Source: Bactericera cockerelli | Lineage: Eukaryota > Arthropoda > Insecta > Hemiptera > Triozidae | Reading direction: 5' to 3' | DNA: 64,000 nucleotides | Assembly (NCBI GenBank): GCA_024516035.1 | Contig: CM044966.1 | Coordinates: forward strand, 18,795,094 to 18,859,093 | Shown here: piece after piece, positions 53,150 to 62,322 of the stretch | Numbering within the stretch: position 1 is the first letter of the stretch | Layout of the letters: each line of letters opens with the position of its first letter | The notes under the pieces: generated by a model | Seen by the model: only the letters and a program-made list of their open reading frames with translations | What the model was told of the DNA's origin: nothing | Database searches by the model: none | Program-made: the position numbers and the translations under genes

Positions 53150-54715
53150 GCAACATCGCTTAGGCTCAGAGGAACAAGAAAGAGAGTGATACTTACTTTC
53201 CAAGTCCATGTGTGATGTCATGGTGGTGGAAGGATTGATATGGGTGAACCCTTTGGACGCCCAGAACCATTGTTCTGGGCTCCTTCCGTGTCCAGTGTGG
53301 AGTGTATGGTGTATGTGTGACTTACTTGACTTATGTCCTGTAATCCCGAGGGGGACGTAGGGCCTCAATAAAGTTACGCCAGCGGACACGATTCTGAGCC
53401 ATCGACTTGATTTCTCCCCAGGACTTTCCTTCTTCGGCGATTTCTTTTTCAATGGTTCTTCGCCAGGTGTTTCGCGGCCGGCCTACTCTCCGCCTTCCTT
53501 GGGGGTTCCACTCAAGTGCTTCTTTAGGAATAGTGTTTTGCCGCCTGAGTATGTGTCCGATCCAGCCATACTTGCGCTGCTTGATGGTGAGATCTACTGG
53601 AGTTTGGTGACATATCCTCCATAGATCTTCATTGGAGATTGAGTTGGGCCAGTATATGTTTAGGATGTTTCTAAGACAACGGTTGATGAAAACTTGTAGC
53701 TGTCCTGTGATCTTTTTTGAGACTTTCCAGGTTTGACATCCGTACAGAAGCACACTTTTAACATTGGTCTCAAATATCTTTAGTTTTGTGTGTCTTCGTA
53801 GTTGGTGAGATCTCCAAATAGGTCGAAGTTGGGCAAACGCTCCTTTGGCTTTCTTTATTCTCTGCGCTACATCTTCGTCAGTGCCGCCGGTTTCTGCAAC
53901 AATGCTGCCGAGGTATTGAAACTGTTGGACCCGTTCTATGGTCTGATTATTGATGACAATGTCTTCGTTGTTGGTGTTATTGATTCTCATTTCCTTTGTT
54001 TTTCCTTCATTGATCTTCAGTCCCATCTTCTTTCCTTCATTGACTAGGTCGTTGATTTTCCCTGTAAGGTCACGGATGTTGTGTGACATCAGACAGAGAT
54101 CATCAGCGTAGTCAATATCTTCAAGTCTTTCGGTCAGTTTCCATCTTATGCCTCTGCGGTCTACTTCATTGACTTTCTTCATCACTTTGTCAAGTACCAT
54201 TAGGAACAGTATCGGAGAAAGTAAACAACCTTGTTTTACACCTGTTTGGACGGGAAAAGGGTCCGTAAGTTTGTTTTGGTGCATAACTTGGCATTCATAA
54301 TCGTTGTAAGTCTCCTTCACAATGTTCACCAGTTTTGCGGGTACTCCATATTCCTTTAGCACTTTCCAAATGACCGTTCTTTGGATCGAGTCGAACGCCT
54401 TTTCGAAGTCGATGAAGGCCAGATATAATGGCGTCTGGTATTCCATACTCTGCTCTAGTATGATCCTTAAGGTGTTGATCAGGTCCACACACGAACAGTT
54501 TTTACGGAAACCAGCTTGTTCTCTCCGCAGCTTGTTGTCAATGACGTCTTTCATTCTGTTGAGTATGACACGGGTTAGGATCTTGCTGGGTATGGGTAGT
54601 AGAGTGATTCCTCTCCAGTTTTTGCACTCTGTGAGGTCCCCTTTCTTTGGTAATTTCACCAGCAGGCCTTTTTTGGTGTATGTGTAGTTTGTTGAAATTA
54701 TGCACTTAAAACTGA
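53150..54715 (-). mobile_element. RTE-like LINE, 5'-truncated
   Basis: On the minus strand it begins gtcagttttaagtgcataat (about 54713), enters the RT ORF, and ends in a 3'UTR with ggagcccagaacaatggttc and tcaatccttccaccaccatg (53290-53190). The same start and the same 3'UTR, without the ORF, occur at 61464-61625. Confidence 0.8.
53331..54659 (-). CDS. RTE-like reverse transcriptase (ORF2 C-terminal part)
   Basis: This is 442 codons without a stop. RT motifs: NWRGITLL (14-21), FIDFEKAFDS (82-91), QGCLLSPILF (143-152) and catalytic YADD (184-187), then FQYLGSIV and a C-terminal GWIGHILRR...GRRRVGRPRNTWRR block ending WRNFIEALRP. Upstream the frame is open for about 10 codons (YTKKGLLV), so the ATG is internal. 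The AP endonuclease and RT motifs 0-1 are missing, so the copy cannot be autonomous, but the long intact frame suggests recent insertion. Enzymes of this type copy LINE RNA at a nicked target. Confidence 0.92.
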   Translation of the reverse strand: MKLPKKGDLTECKNWRGITLLPIPSKILTRVILNRMKDVIDNKLRREQAGFRKNCSCVDLINTLRIILEQSMEYQTPLYLAFIDFEKAFDSIQRTVIWKVLKEYGVPAKLVNIVKETYNDYECQVMHQNKLTDPFPVQTGVKQGCLLSPILFLMVLDKVMKKVNEVDRRGIRWKLTERLEDIDYADDLCLMSHNIRDLTGKINDLVNEGKKMGLKINEGKTKEMRINNTNNEDIVINNQTIERVQQFQYLGSIVAETGGTDEDVAQRIKKAKGAFAQLRPIWRSHQLRRHTKLKIFETNVKSVLLYGCQTWKVSKKITGQLQVFINRCLRNILNIYWPNSISNEDLWRICHQTPVDLTIKQRKYGWIGHILRRQNTIPKEALEWNPQGRRRVGRPRNTWRRTIEKEIAEEGKSWGEIKSMAQNRVRWRNFIEALRPPRDYRT

Positions 54716-56769
54716 CAATTAAAAAAAAAAAATCTTAAAAAAGAGAGTGATGGCTTTACTTCTCTCACTCAGTGTACAGATTTTTACTCATTAATTTGAG
54801 TTTGTGACCACATAATAATAAGACTCTGAGGGTTAGGTGGTAGAAAATGCTTTGAGCATTAACCTCGCGGGGTGGTTTCCTTCCACTATAGAGTATTATT
54901 ATTACAGATGATTATAGACATTAGAACCACTGACTAATCAGTTCGCACCAAATCACGAACAAACACATCGATTAACATGCAAATCATATGCAAGATTCCC
55001 CCGGTGTTTTCCACTCTCCAACTTCCAATAGACAGCCCAATATCCCGCAAAGGTCAATGACCTGACAAGTGGTCTACCTAGACACTTGACGCGTCCACCC
55101 GTATTCTCTCTCTCACTGTCCCGAGTGTCATCTATCCAGTGACTCTGGACGTCACCACCCAACAGTAACCACATCACAATCAAATAAAAGTCGTGCTGAA
55201 GTTCATACTATAAAAAACGTACAACTTTTGAGAAAAATACTTCAAAGAACGAGAAAATACTTCAATTTTTTTTCAAAATATCTACTTAATTACTGTGGAA
55301 AAAAGTAAGAATCCAACAAAAAAGAACCATAAATTGTTACTCATACAAGTAGTTTCTATCGTAAGATTCAATCAGTTCATTATAGACCTCTCACCCTTCT
55401 CTGAAACAATAATAAAAACGTAATTTCTGTTTTTCTTTCCTTCTATTTTTGAAAAACACTGTTTTTTTTTTCTTCTATTTTTGAAAAACACTGAAATTAC
55501 TTCCCATATCTACGCGTGTGCTCAGAAGTAGAACTAACCAATCGCAAACCAGCAAAGTGTTTGCAGTAAGTTCGACAAATCGTGAGGTCAGAAACCGCTA
55601 GTGGCGGATGGTGGGTCCACATCGCGGGTTAATCGACAGGACACCAGTGGCGAACAAGTAGTGATTGGGTTGGTGTGAGTCCTGTCCGGATATTGAAAGG
55701 TCGCCACTGAGCCGGTAAGTGAATGTCCCTTTAAAGGGTTTTTTTTTTTATATAATAATATTTTTTTGAGTCTACGGAGTCGAGGCTCCATTGTATACAT
55801 CTCTATATATAAAACAGAAAAAAGGACTACCTACCTACCTACCTACCTACCTACCTACCTATGTTTGTTTGTTTGTTTGTCCGGAGTTGTTTAGCCAAAA
55901 CGGTAAGAGATACCGAAAAATGTCTCAGAATTGACCCCCCCAAAACCATTATCGCTTTGTTCAGAAAAATTATAAAAAGTTCAAAAAGGCATTGCTGTCC
56001 AGCAGTACGGCCATGCCTTAGTAAATTTGAAATTTAGTCCTGTTGCAAAGCACGGGCAAACGGCTAGTTAAAAAATAAAATAAAAATCTTAAAACTAAGC
56101 ATGTCTATTGTCTATTCCATTGAAAGACACAATACAATGTCTATTATCTCCTGCATAGTGCAATTGAAGATATCGATCCCTGCACTGCCGATAATGTTAC
56201 CAAGATCCTGAATTCTTCTGAGCGGGCTGTTCTGAGTCGTGTTATTTCTACTTTTGATGTGACGGAATAAGTCTTTAAGTCTGGTGTGTCTGGTATTTAT
56301 TCTAAAATTAAGGATAATAATAATAATAATACTCTTAAGTGGAAGGTAACAAGCTGGCGAGGTTAATGCTCAAAGCATTTTCTACCACCTAACCCTCAGA
56401 GTCTTATTATGTGGTCACAAACTCAAATGAGGAAAAATTCATGCACTGGGTGGGATCCGAACCAACGGATCCCTACGCTACCTGGATTACAAGACTACCG
56501 CGTTAACCACTCGACTACCAATGCACGTTTCAAAAGAAAAGAAAAAAAAAAGGTATTGCTGGCCCAGAACTGGTTTCACATTACATCAATGTCCTATGAT
56601 TCTGCGCTACCCACAAAAATTGTGACATAACAACAAAGATAAAACCTTATTATTATTATATTAATATTTGGGTCTAAATACTACAACATTAACCCTGAGT
56701 TGCACGCGAATCTCATTAACCCTGATATGGACTATACTTGATGTTGTGTCTGATTTTAACCCTTTGCAG
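54716..56769. other. Region before ELOVL exon 1
   Basis: SINE A tail (54783-54905), unique-looking DNA to 55570, the short Helitron (55800-56067) and a reversed SINE A (56313-56527). A T-rich stretch precedes the exon acceptor. No other gene is recognised. Confidence 0.45.
55800..56067 (+). mobile_element. Non-autonomous Helitron
   Basis: A|TCTCTATATATAAAA at 55800 and a 3' end gcacgggcaaacggCTAG|T at 56067: Helitron-type ends with A and T flanks. Contains (ctac)n and (tttg)n runs (55829-55880). The 3' region shares ggccatgccttag with the Helitron at 781-3530, so the two are probably related. Confidence 0.8.
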
Positions 56770-56854
56770 AACACGATGGAGACGCGGGAAAACACAACAG
56801 CCGGAATATTTAACCTAGTCGACGCGTGGACCGAGTTCTCTCGAAAATATGCAG
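56770..56854 (+). CDS. ELOVL exon 1 (start codon exon)
   Basis: The acceptor cctttgcag implies an upstream 5'UTR exon. ATG at 56776. Encodes METRENTTAGIFNLVDAWTE then FSRKYA, phase 1, donor gtaatt. Confidence 0.85.
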
Positions 56855-59800
56855 GTAATTAAATAATTATAACAACTTTACTAGTTGGGTGGAAGAGATT
56901 GCCATAGGCAATAACCCCGCCTTTTAGTTAGGACATATGTTTATATACAGGGCCTGGCTGGGGGACGTTAAATAGGGAGAAGACTAGCTTATAAAGAAAA
57001 GTACAAGTCCTCATGATGGTTTATCGGACATAAGAATATGTGGTTCAGGACGAGCCAACTTTGAAATAAAGTTGGCTGGAGACCATCACTCACCCCTCCA
57101 GCTGTAGCCAAACTGGCTTCAACAACAACAACAACAACAACAACAGGGCCCGCCAAAAAAATTACTGCCCGCAGTTCAGAGATCCCAAATTAGATTTCCG
57201 GTTGGGGCACACTTTTCGAAGAAAATTCTGTTCCTTCTAAACACGTGGTGAGGCTGGCAATTCTGGCCCTACCCAGACTATATACCACGAAACATAGTTT
57301 TGTATGTATTTTGTTTTATTGTTTTCACCCAATTCCCGCTAACTTTTAACAATTTTTATTTTATATATTAACAAAGACTATATTAACACGAGACATAGTT
57401 TGTATGTATTTTGTTTTATTGTTTTCACCCTATTCCCGCTAACTTTTAGCAATTTTTATTTCATATATTACTTAAGTATAAGTAGTGCTTTATTTAGACT
57501 GTCAGCGCAAGACAGGTAGTCCCATTATGCCAACAGTTTAACCATCAAGCACTTCTTTATTTATTTGAGTCTAGATACAATGTACATAAATATAATTCAA
57601 TTTTATTCTGTTCCACTCTCAGACCCCCGCACAGATGGCTTCATCTTCCTCAACAGTCTCAAGTTACAGCTCTTCATCTCCTCTCTCTACCTCTTCTTCT
57701 TCCATACTGTATGTTCAATTCTCTTCTTCATATATTATATAATTCAATTCTATTCTGTTCCACTCTCAGACCCCCGCACAGATGGCTTCATCTTTCTCAA
57801 CAGTCTCAAGTTCCAGCTCTTCATTTCTTCTCTCTACCTCTTCTTCTTCCATACTGTATGTTCAATTCTATTCTGTTCCACTCTCAGACCCCCGCACAGA
57901 TGGCTTCATCTTTCTCAACAGTCTCAAGTTCCATCTCTTCCCTCTACCTCTTCTTCTTCCATACTGTATGTTCAATTTTATTCTGTTCCACTCTCAGACC
58001 CCCGCACAGATGGCTTCATCTTCCTCAACCGTCTCAAGTTCCATCTCTTCCCTCTACCTCTTCTTCTTCCATACTGTATGTTCAATTTTATTCTGTTCCA
58101 CTCTCAGACCCCCGCACAGATGGCTTCATCTTCCTCAACAGTCTCAAGTTCCAGCTGTTCATCTCTTCTCTCTACCTCTTCTTCCATACTGTATGTTCAA
58201 TTTTATTCTGTTCCACTCTCAGACCCCCGCACAGATGGCTTCATCTTCCTCAACAGTCTCAAGTTTCATCTCCTCTCTCTACCTCTTCTTCTTCCATACT
58301 GTATGTTCAATTTTATTCTGTTCCACTCTCAGACCCCCGCACAGATGGCTTCATCTTCCTCAACAGTCTCAAGTTTCATCCCTCTCTCTACCTCTTCTTC
58401 TTCCATACTGTATGTTCAATTTTATTCTGTTCCACTCTCAGACCCCGCACAGATGCTTCATCTTCCTCAACAGTCTCAAGTTTCATCTCCTCTCTCTACC
58501 TCTTCTTCTTCCATACTGTATGTTCAATTTATTCTGTTCCACTCTCAGACCCCCGCACAGATGGCTTCATCTTCCTCAACAGTCTCAAGTTCCAGCTGTT
58601 CATCTCTTCTCTCTACCTCTTCTTCCATACTATATGTTCAATTTTTTTCTGTTCCACTCTCAGACCCCCGCACAGATGGCTTCATCTTCCTCAACAGTCT
58701 CAAGTTTCATCTCCTCTCTCTCTACCTCTTCTTCTTCCATACTGTATGTTCAATTCTATTCTGTTCCACTCTCAGACCCCCGCACAGATGGCTTCATCTT
58801 CCTCAACAGTCTCAAGTTTCATCTCCTCTCTCTACCTCTTCTTCTTCCATACTGTATGTTCAATTCTATTCTGTTCCACTCTCAGACCCCCGCACAGATG
58901 GCTTCATCTTCCTCAACAGTCTCAAGTTCCAGCTCTTCATTTCCTCTCTCTACCTCTTCTTCTTCCATACTGTATGTTCAATTTTATTCTGTTCCACTCT
59001 CAGACCCCCGCACAAATGGCTTTATCTTCCTCAACAGTCTCAAGTTCCAGCTCTCCATCTCCTCTCTCTACCTCTTCTTCTTCTTATATTATGTAATTCC
59101 ATTTTATTCTGTTCCACTCTCAGACCCCCGCACAGATGGCTTTCATCTTCCTCAACAGTCTCAAGTTCCAGCTCTCCATCTCCTCTCTCTACCTCTTCTT
59201 CTTCTTATATTATGTAATTCCATTTTATTCTGTTCCACTCTCAGACCCCCGCACAGATGGCTTCATCTTCCTCAACAGTCTCAAGTTACAGCTGTTCATC
59301 TCCTCTCTCTACCTCTTCTTCTTCCATACTGTATGTTCAATTCTATTCTGTTCCACTCTCAGACCCCCGCACAGATGGCTTCATCTTCCTCAACAGTCTC
59401 AAGTTCAGCTGTTCATCTCCTCTCTCTACCTCTTCTTCTTCCATACTGTATGTTCAATTCTATTCTGTTCCACTCTCAGACCCCCGCACAGATGGCTTCA
59501 TCTTCCTCAACAGTCTCAAGTTCCAGCTCTTCATTTCCTCTCTCTACCTCTTCTTCTTCCATACTGTATGTTCAATTTTATTCTGTTCCACTCTCAGACC
59601 CCCGCACAAATGGCTTTATCTTCCTCAACAGTCTCAAGTTCCAGCTCTCCATCTCCTCTCTCTACCTCTTCTTCTTCTTATATTATGTAATTCCATTTTA
59701 TTCTGTTCCACTCTCAGACCCCCGCACAGATGGCTTCATCTTCCTCAACAGTCTCAAGTTCCAGCTCTCCATCTCCTCTCTCTACCTCTTCTTCTTCTTA

Positions 59801-62322
59801 TATTATGTAATTCCATTTTATTCTGTTCCACTCTCAGACCCCCGCACAGATGGCTTCATCTTCCTCAACAGTCTCAAGTTACAGCTGTTCATCTCCTCTC
59901 TCTACCTCTTCTTCTTCCATACTGTATGTTCAATTTTATTCTGTTCCACTCTCAGACCCCCGCACAGATGGCTTCATCTTCCTCAACAGTCTCAAGTTCC
60001 AGCTGTTCATCTCCTCTCTCTACCTCTTCTTTGTTCTCTTCTGGGGTCCACGCTTCATGGCCAACCGCAAGCCCTTCAAACTGGAGACCACCATTCGCGT
60101 CTACAACATCTTCCAGATTCTGGCCTGCGCCAACATCATCTACCAGGTATGTAGATAGTATAGTATAGTAGTGCTTTATTTAGACTGTCGGCTCGAGACA
60201 GGAAGTCCCATTACGCCAACAGTTTAATATAGCACCTCTTTATTTTATTTATTTATAATACCTGTAGCCCAGTGGTCCGCAACCAGGGTGACGTGGCACC
60301 CTAGGGTACCATGAGTCACCTACAGGGGTGCCGCGAGAACTAAATTGGCCTACTTCGCTGACGTATTTCATCATCTGAATGCTCTGAATTAGGTAGTTTG
60401 ACGGTGGTTTAGGGGGGGGGGGGGGGGGGTCAACTCTCATGAAATTTCAATATCTGTTACCGTTTGGACTGTGGTATTGTAAAAAGACAACCCCTAAGAG
60501 GACACAGTCAGCCAGTCAGACACGCACAGATTTGAGTTTTATAGATATATATTTGTGACACACTATGTCAATGGAAAATTAACCCCCTGTTTTCTTCATT
60601 CCACAGAGCATGGCAAACAAATGGAGTTTTCGACAGGCCCTGCTCACAACGTGCTATCCCGTCGATCCGAACCCTACCGACCAGTCCATTCTCAATGTAA
60701 GCTCACAACTTGAAGCGGTTCAGTCTAAAGAACCAGTTCAGTGGTTCGTTCAAAAGAACTAGTTCAGTAGTTCATGAAAAAGAGCTAGATCAGTAGTTAA
60801 AATAACTTGTTCAGTAGTTCATTCAAAAGAGCTAGATCAGTAGTTCTGAAGAAAGATTTAGTTCAGCCAAAAGAACTAGAAGATTTTTCAAAAGAACTAG
60901 TTCAGTAGTTTATTGAAAAAGAGGTAAATCAGTAGTTCTGAAGAACGATTTAGTTCAGCCAAAAGAACTAGAAGATTTTTTCAAAAGAACTAGTTCAGTA
61001 GTTTATTGAAAAGAGCTAGATCAGTAGTTCGGTTGTTGTTTTTTTTAGCCAGCTTGTCTACTGCTGAGGGGAAGTGATGGTCTCCAGTCAAACGCAAGAG
61101 AAAAGTTTTTTTTGGTATATCAATAGTTATATTTTCACAATAAGATCACAATAAGAGAAAAGTTGGCTCTTCCTGAACGACATATTTCTATGTGTCAACA
61201 TAATTAATGAAAATAAAATTTACTTGTTCTTAGATTGTCGCCATCTTCTACTTCACATACCTGGTCAAGCTATCCGAACTTGTAGAAACGGTAAGAACTA
61301 AGATATGTTTACAAATTGATTAAAAAATCATTGAACTACTAATTCACCCAAAAAAAAAAAAAAATACAACTCGGTCAAAAGAACCCATTTATAACTCTTG
61401 AGAGACTTCAATGAAAAGATCTTTTTTCATTGAAGTATCATATTTTAAGAAATTTTTTAAAATTGTCAGTTTTAAGTGCATAATTTCAACAAACAACACA
61501 TACACCATACACTACACACGGAAGGAGCCCAGAACAATGGTTCTGGGCGTTCAAAGGGTTCACCCATATCAATCCTTCCACCACCATGACATCACACATG
61601 GATACGGAGAAAAAAGTAAGTATAAAAAGATCGAATTAAAAGTGCACTCCACTAGATCAATGAACTATATCTAAATAAATCGCTTAGTCAAACAAACACT
61701 GTAGTTTTCTTGTCAGTTAGAAGAACTACTTCAATAATAATGTTTAATACTGTCAGTCACTCTTACAAGTTGTTTGAATCAGTTAAATGAATTAGTTCAA
61801 AAGCGCATACAAATGAGTTAGTTCAATAGCTCAGTCTAATAAACTAGTTATTTTATGTGTATGTGTAATGTGTATAAAGTAATTATAATGAACTTTTGTA
61901 ATAGGTTAGTCAAATGAACTAGTTAAATAGCTCAGTCCAATGAGTTAGTTCAATAGCTCAGTCAAATGAGTTAGTTCAATAGTTCAGTCAAATGAGCTGG
62001 TTCAATAGAGTCAAATGAGTTAGTTAAATTGTTCCGTCGAATGAACTATTTAATTAGTTCATCAGTCAAATAACTAGTTCATTAGCTCAGTCAAATGAAC
62101 TAGTTCAATAGCTCAGTCAAATGAACTATTTTCTTTAATTGATTCATCAGTCAAATAACTAGTTCATTGAATCACTTTAACGAACTGGTTTATTAGTTAT
62201 GCCCTACATCCCACAGGTATTCTTCATACTGAGGAAAAAGTACAACCAAGTCTCCGCACTTCACCTCTATCATCACGTGTCCACCCTGTACATTGCCTGG
62301 TGGGGCGCCCGCTTCTATCCCG
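56776..62322 (+). CDS. ELOVL-family fatty-acid elongase (gene span, 3' end outside window)
   Basis: ELOVL proteins are multi-pass ER membrane enzymes that condense acyl-CoA with malonyl-CoA, the first step of very-long-chain fatty-acid elongation. Exons 56776-56854 (coding part), 59956-60146, 60607-60696, 61234-61290 and 62217-62322 join in frame to 174 residues. Features: N-terminal DPRTDGFIFLNS (family DPRV/T-DWFL), GPRFMANRKPFKLETTIRVYN (family GP..M..RKPF.L....YN), then KLSELVETVFFILRKK and the catalytic histidine box LHLYHH followed by WW. The last third, with further membrane spans and the Lys-rich C-terminus, lies beyond 64000. The subfamily is not assigned. Exon 2 is preceded by 20 partial copies of itself. 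Confidence 0.92.
56855..57596. other. ELOVL intron 1 before the array
   Basis: Family F tail (56880-56945), family E with a caacaa run (56945-57147), SINE C piece (57150-57286), a duplicated 95-bp block (acatagttttgtatgtattt, 57290-57470) and a reversed family K (57480-57545). Confidence 0.6.
57597..59955 (+). repeat. Tandem array of the acceptor half of ELOVL exon 2 (20 extra copies)
   Basis: Exon 2 starts (cag|acccccgcacag) occur at 57623, 57770, 57888, 57998, 58108, 58223, 58333, 58442, 58549, 58664, 58776, 58886, 59004, 59124, 59245, 59363, 59480, 59598, 59718 and 59838 before the real one at 59956. Spacing is 107-121 bp (147 for the first). Each unit has intron (ttttattctgttccactctc ag), 70-80 bp of coding start, then ttccatactgtatgttcaat or ttatattatgtaattcc. 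Frames read through most joins, giving long false ORFs. Most units also end with a gtatgt donor-like site; splicing one in (86 bp) would shift the frame. Confidence 0.95.
59956..60146 (+). CDS. ELOVL exon 2 (functional copy)
   Basis: This is 191 bp, phase 1 to 0. Acceptor ttccactctcag, donor gtatgt. Encodes DPRTDGFIFLNSLKFQLFIS, then SLYLFFVLFWGPRFMANRKP and FKLETTIRVYNIFQILACAN IIYQ. First transmembrane span and the GPRxM..RKPF loop. Only this copy continues past SLYLFF into the family sequence. Confidence 0.95.
60147..60606. other. ELOVL intron 2
   Basis: Reversed family K (60165-60230). A cagtggtccgcaaccagggt ... gggtgccgcgag sequence (60268-60340) that looks like one end of a hAT MITE. 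A poly-G run (60412-60430). Confidence 0.5.
60607..60696 (+). CDS. ELOVL exon 3
   Basis: This is 90 bp, phase 0 to 0: SMANKWSFRQALLTTCYPVD, then PNPTDQSILN. Acceptor attccacag, donor gtaagc. Lumenal loop with the conserved C.PVD-like sequence. Confidence 0.9.
60697..61233 (+). repeat. ELOVL intron 3: short repeats of gaactagttcagtagtt
   Basis: From 60700 to 61035 the intron is built from variants of agaactagttcagtagttca and agagctagatcagtagttc. The palindromic core gaactagttc recurs. A fragment of family E (61040-61100, 61140-61190) follows. Confidence 0.8.
61234..61290 (+). CDS. ELOVL exon 4
   Basis: This is 57 bp, phase 0 to 0: IVAIFYFTYLVKLSELVET. Acceptor ttgttcttag, donor gtaaga. Matches the family block (Y..K..E..DT) preceding VFFILRKK. 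Confidence 0.9.
61291..62216 (+). repeat. ELOVL intron 4: deleted LINE copy and gttcaatagctcagtcaaat repeats
   Basis: 61464-61625 is the deleted RTE-like element. From 61780 to 62180 the intron consists of about 20 variants of gttcaatagctcagtcaaatgaactagtt. The motif is related to that in intron 3 although 700 bp and an exon separate them. Confidence 0.75.
61464..61625 (+). mobile_element. Internally deleted copy of the 53150-54715 LINE
   Basis: Begins gtcagttttaagtgcataat like the long copy, reaches acacatacacc, and continues directly in the 3'UTR (atacactacacacggaagg, cccagaacaatggttctggg, tcaatccttccaccaccatg). acacatacacc occurs at both edges of the missing ORF in the long copy. Confidence 0.85.
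62217..62322 (+). CDS. ELOVL exon 5: histidine box
   Basis: This is 106 bp, phase 0 to 1: VFFILRKKYNQVSALHLYHH, then VSTLYIAWWGARFYP. Acceptor catcccacag, donor gtgagc. FFILRKK.NQ.S.LH.YHH is the elongase signature with the HxxHH metal-binding/catalytic box. A SINE-like B-box piece (gtgggttcaaatcccgg) directly follows the donor. Confidence 0.95.

Noticed and set aside
51115..56769. First PH exon of the OSBPL9-like gene
   Set aside because: I looked on the minus strand for a frame ending in SYYT-like residues before a donor in phase 0 and found none; it may lie beyond the window or have escaped me.
57565..60154. Overlapping ORFs of 184-790 codons on the plus strand
   Set aside because: They are read-through of the ELOVL exon 2 array in three frames; only 59956-60146 matches the elongase family beyond SLYLFF.
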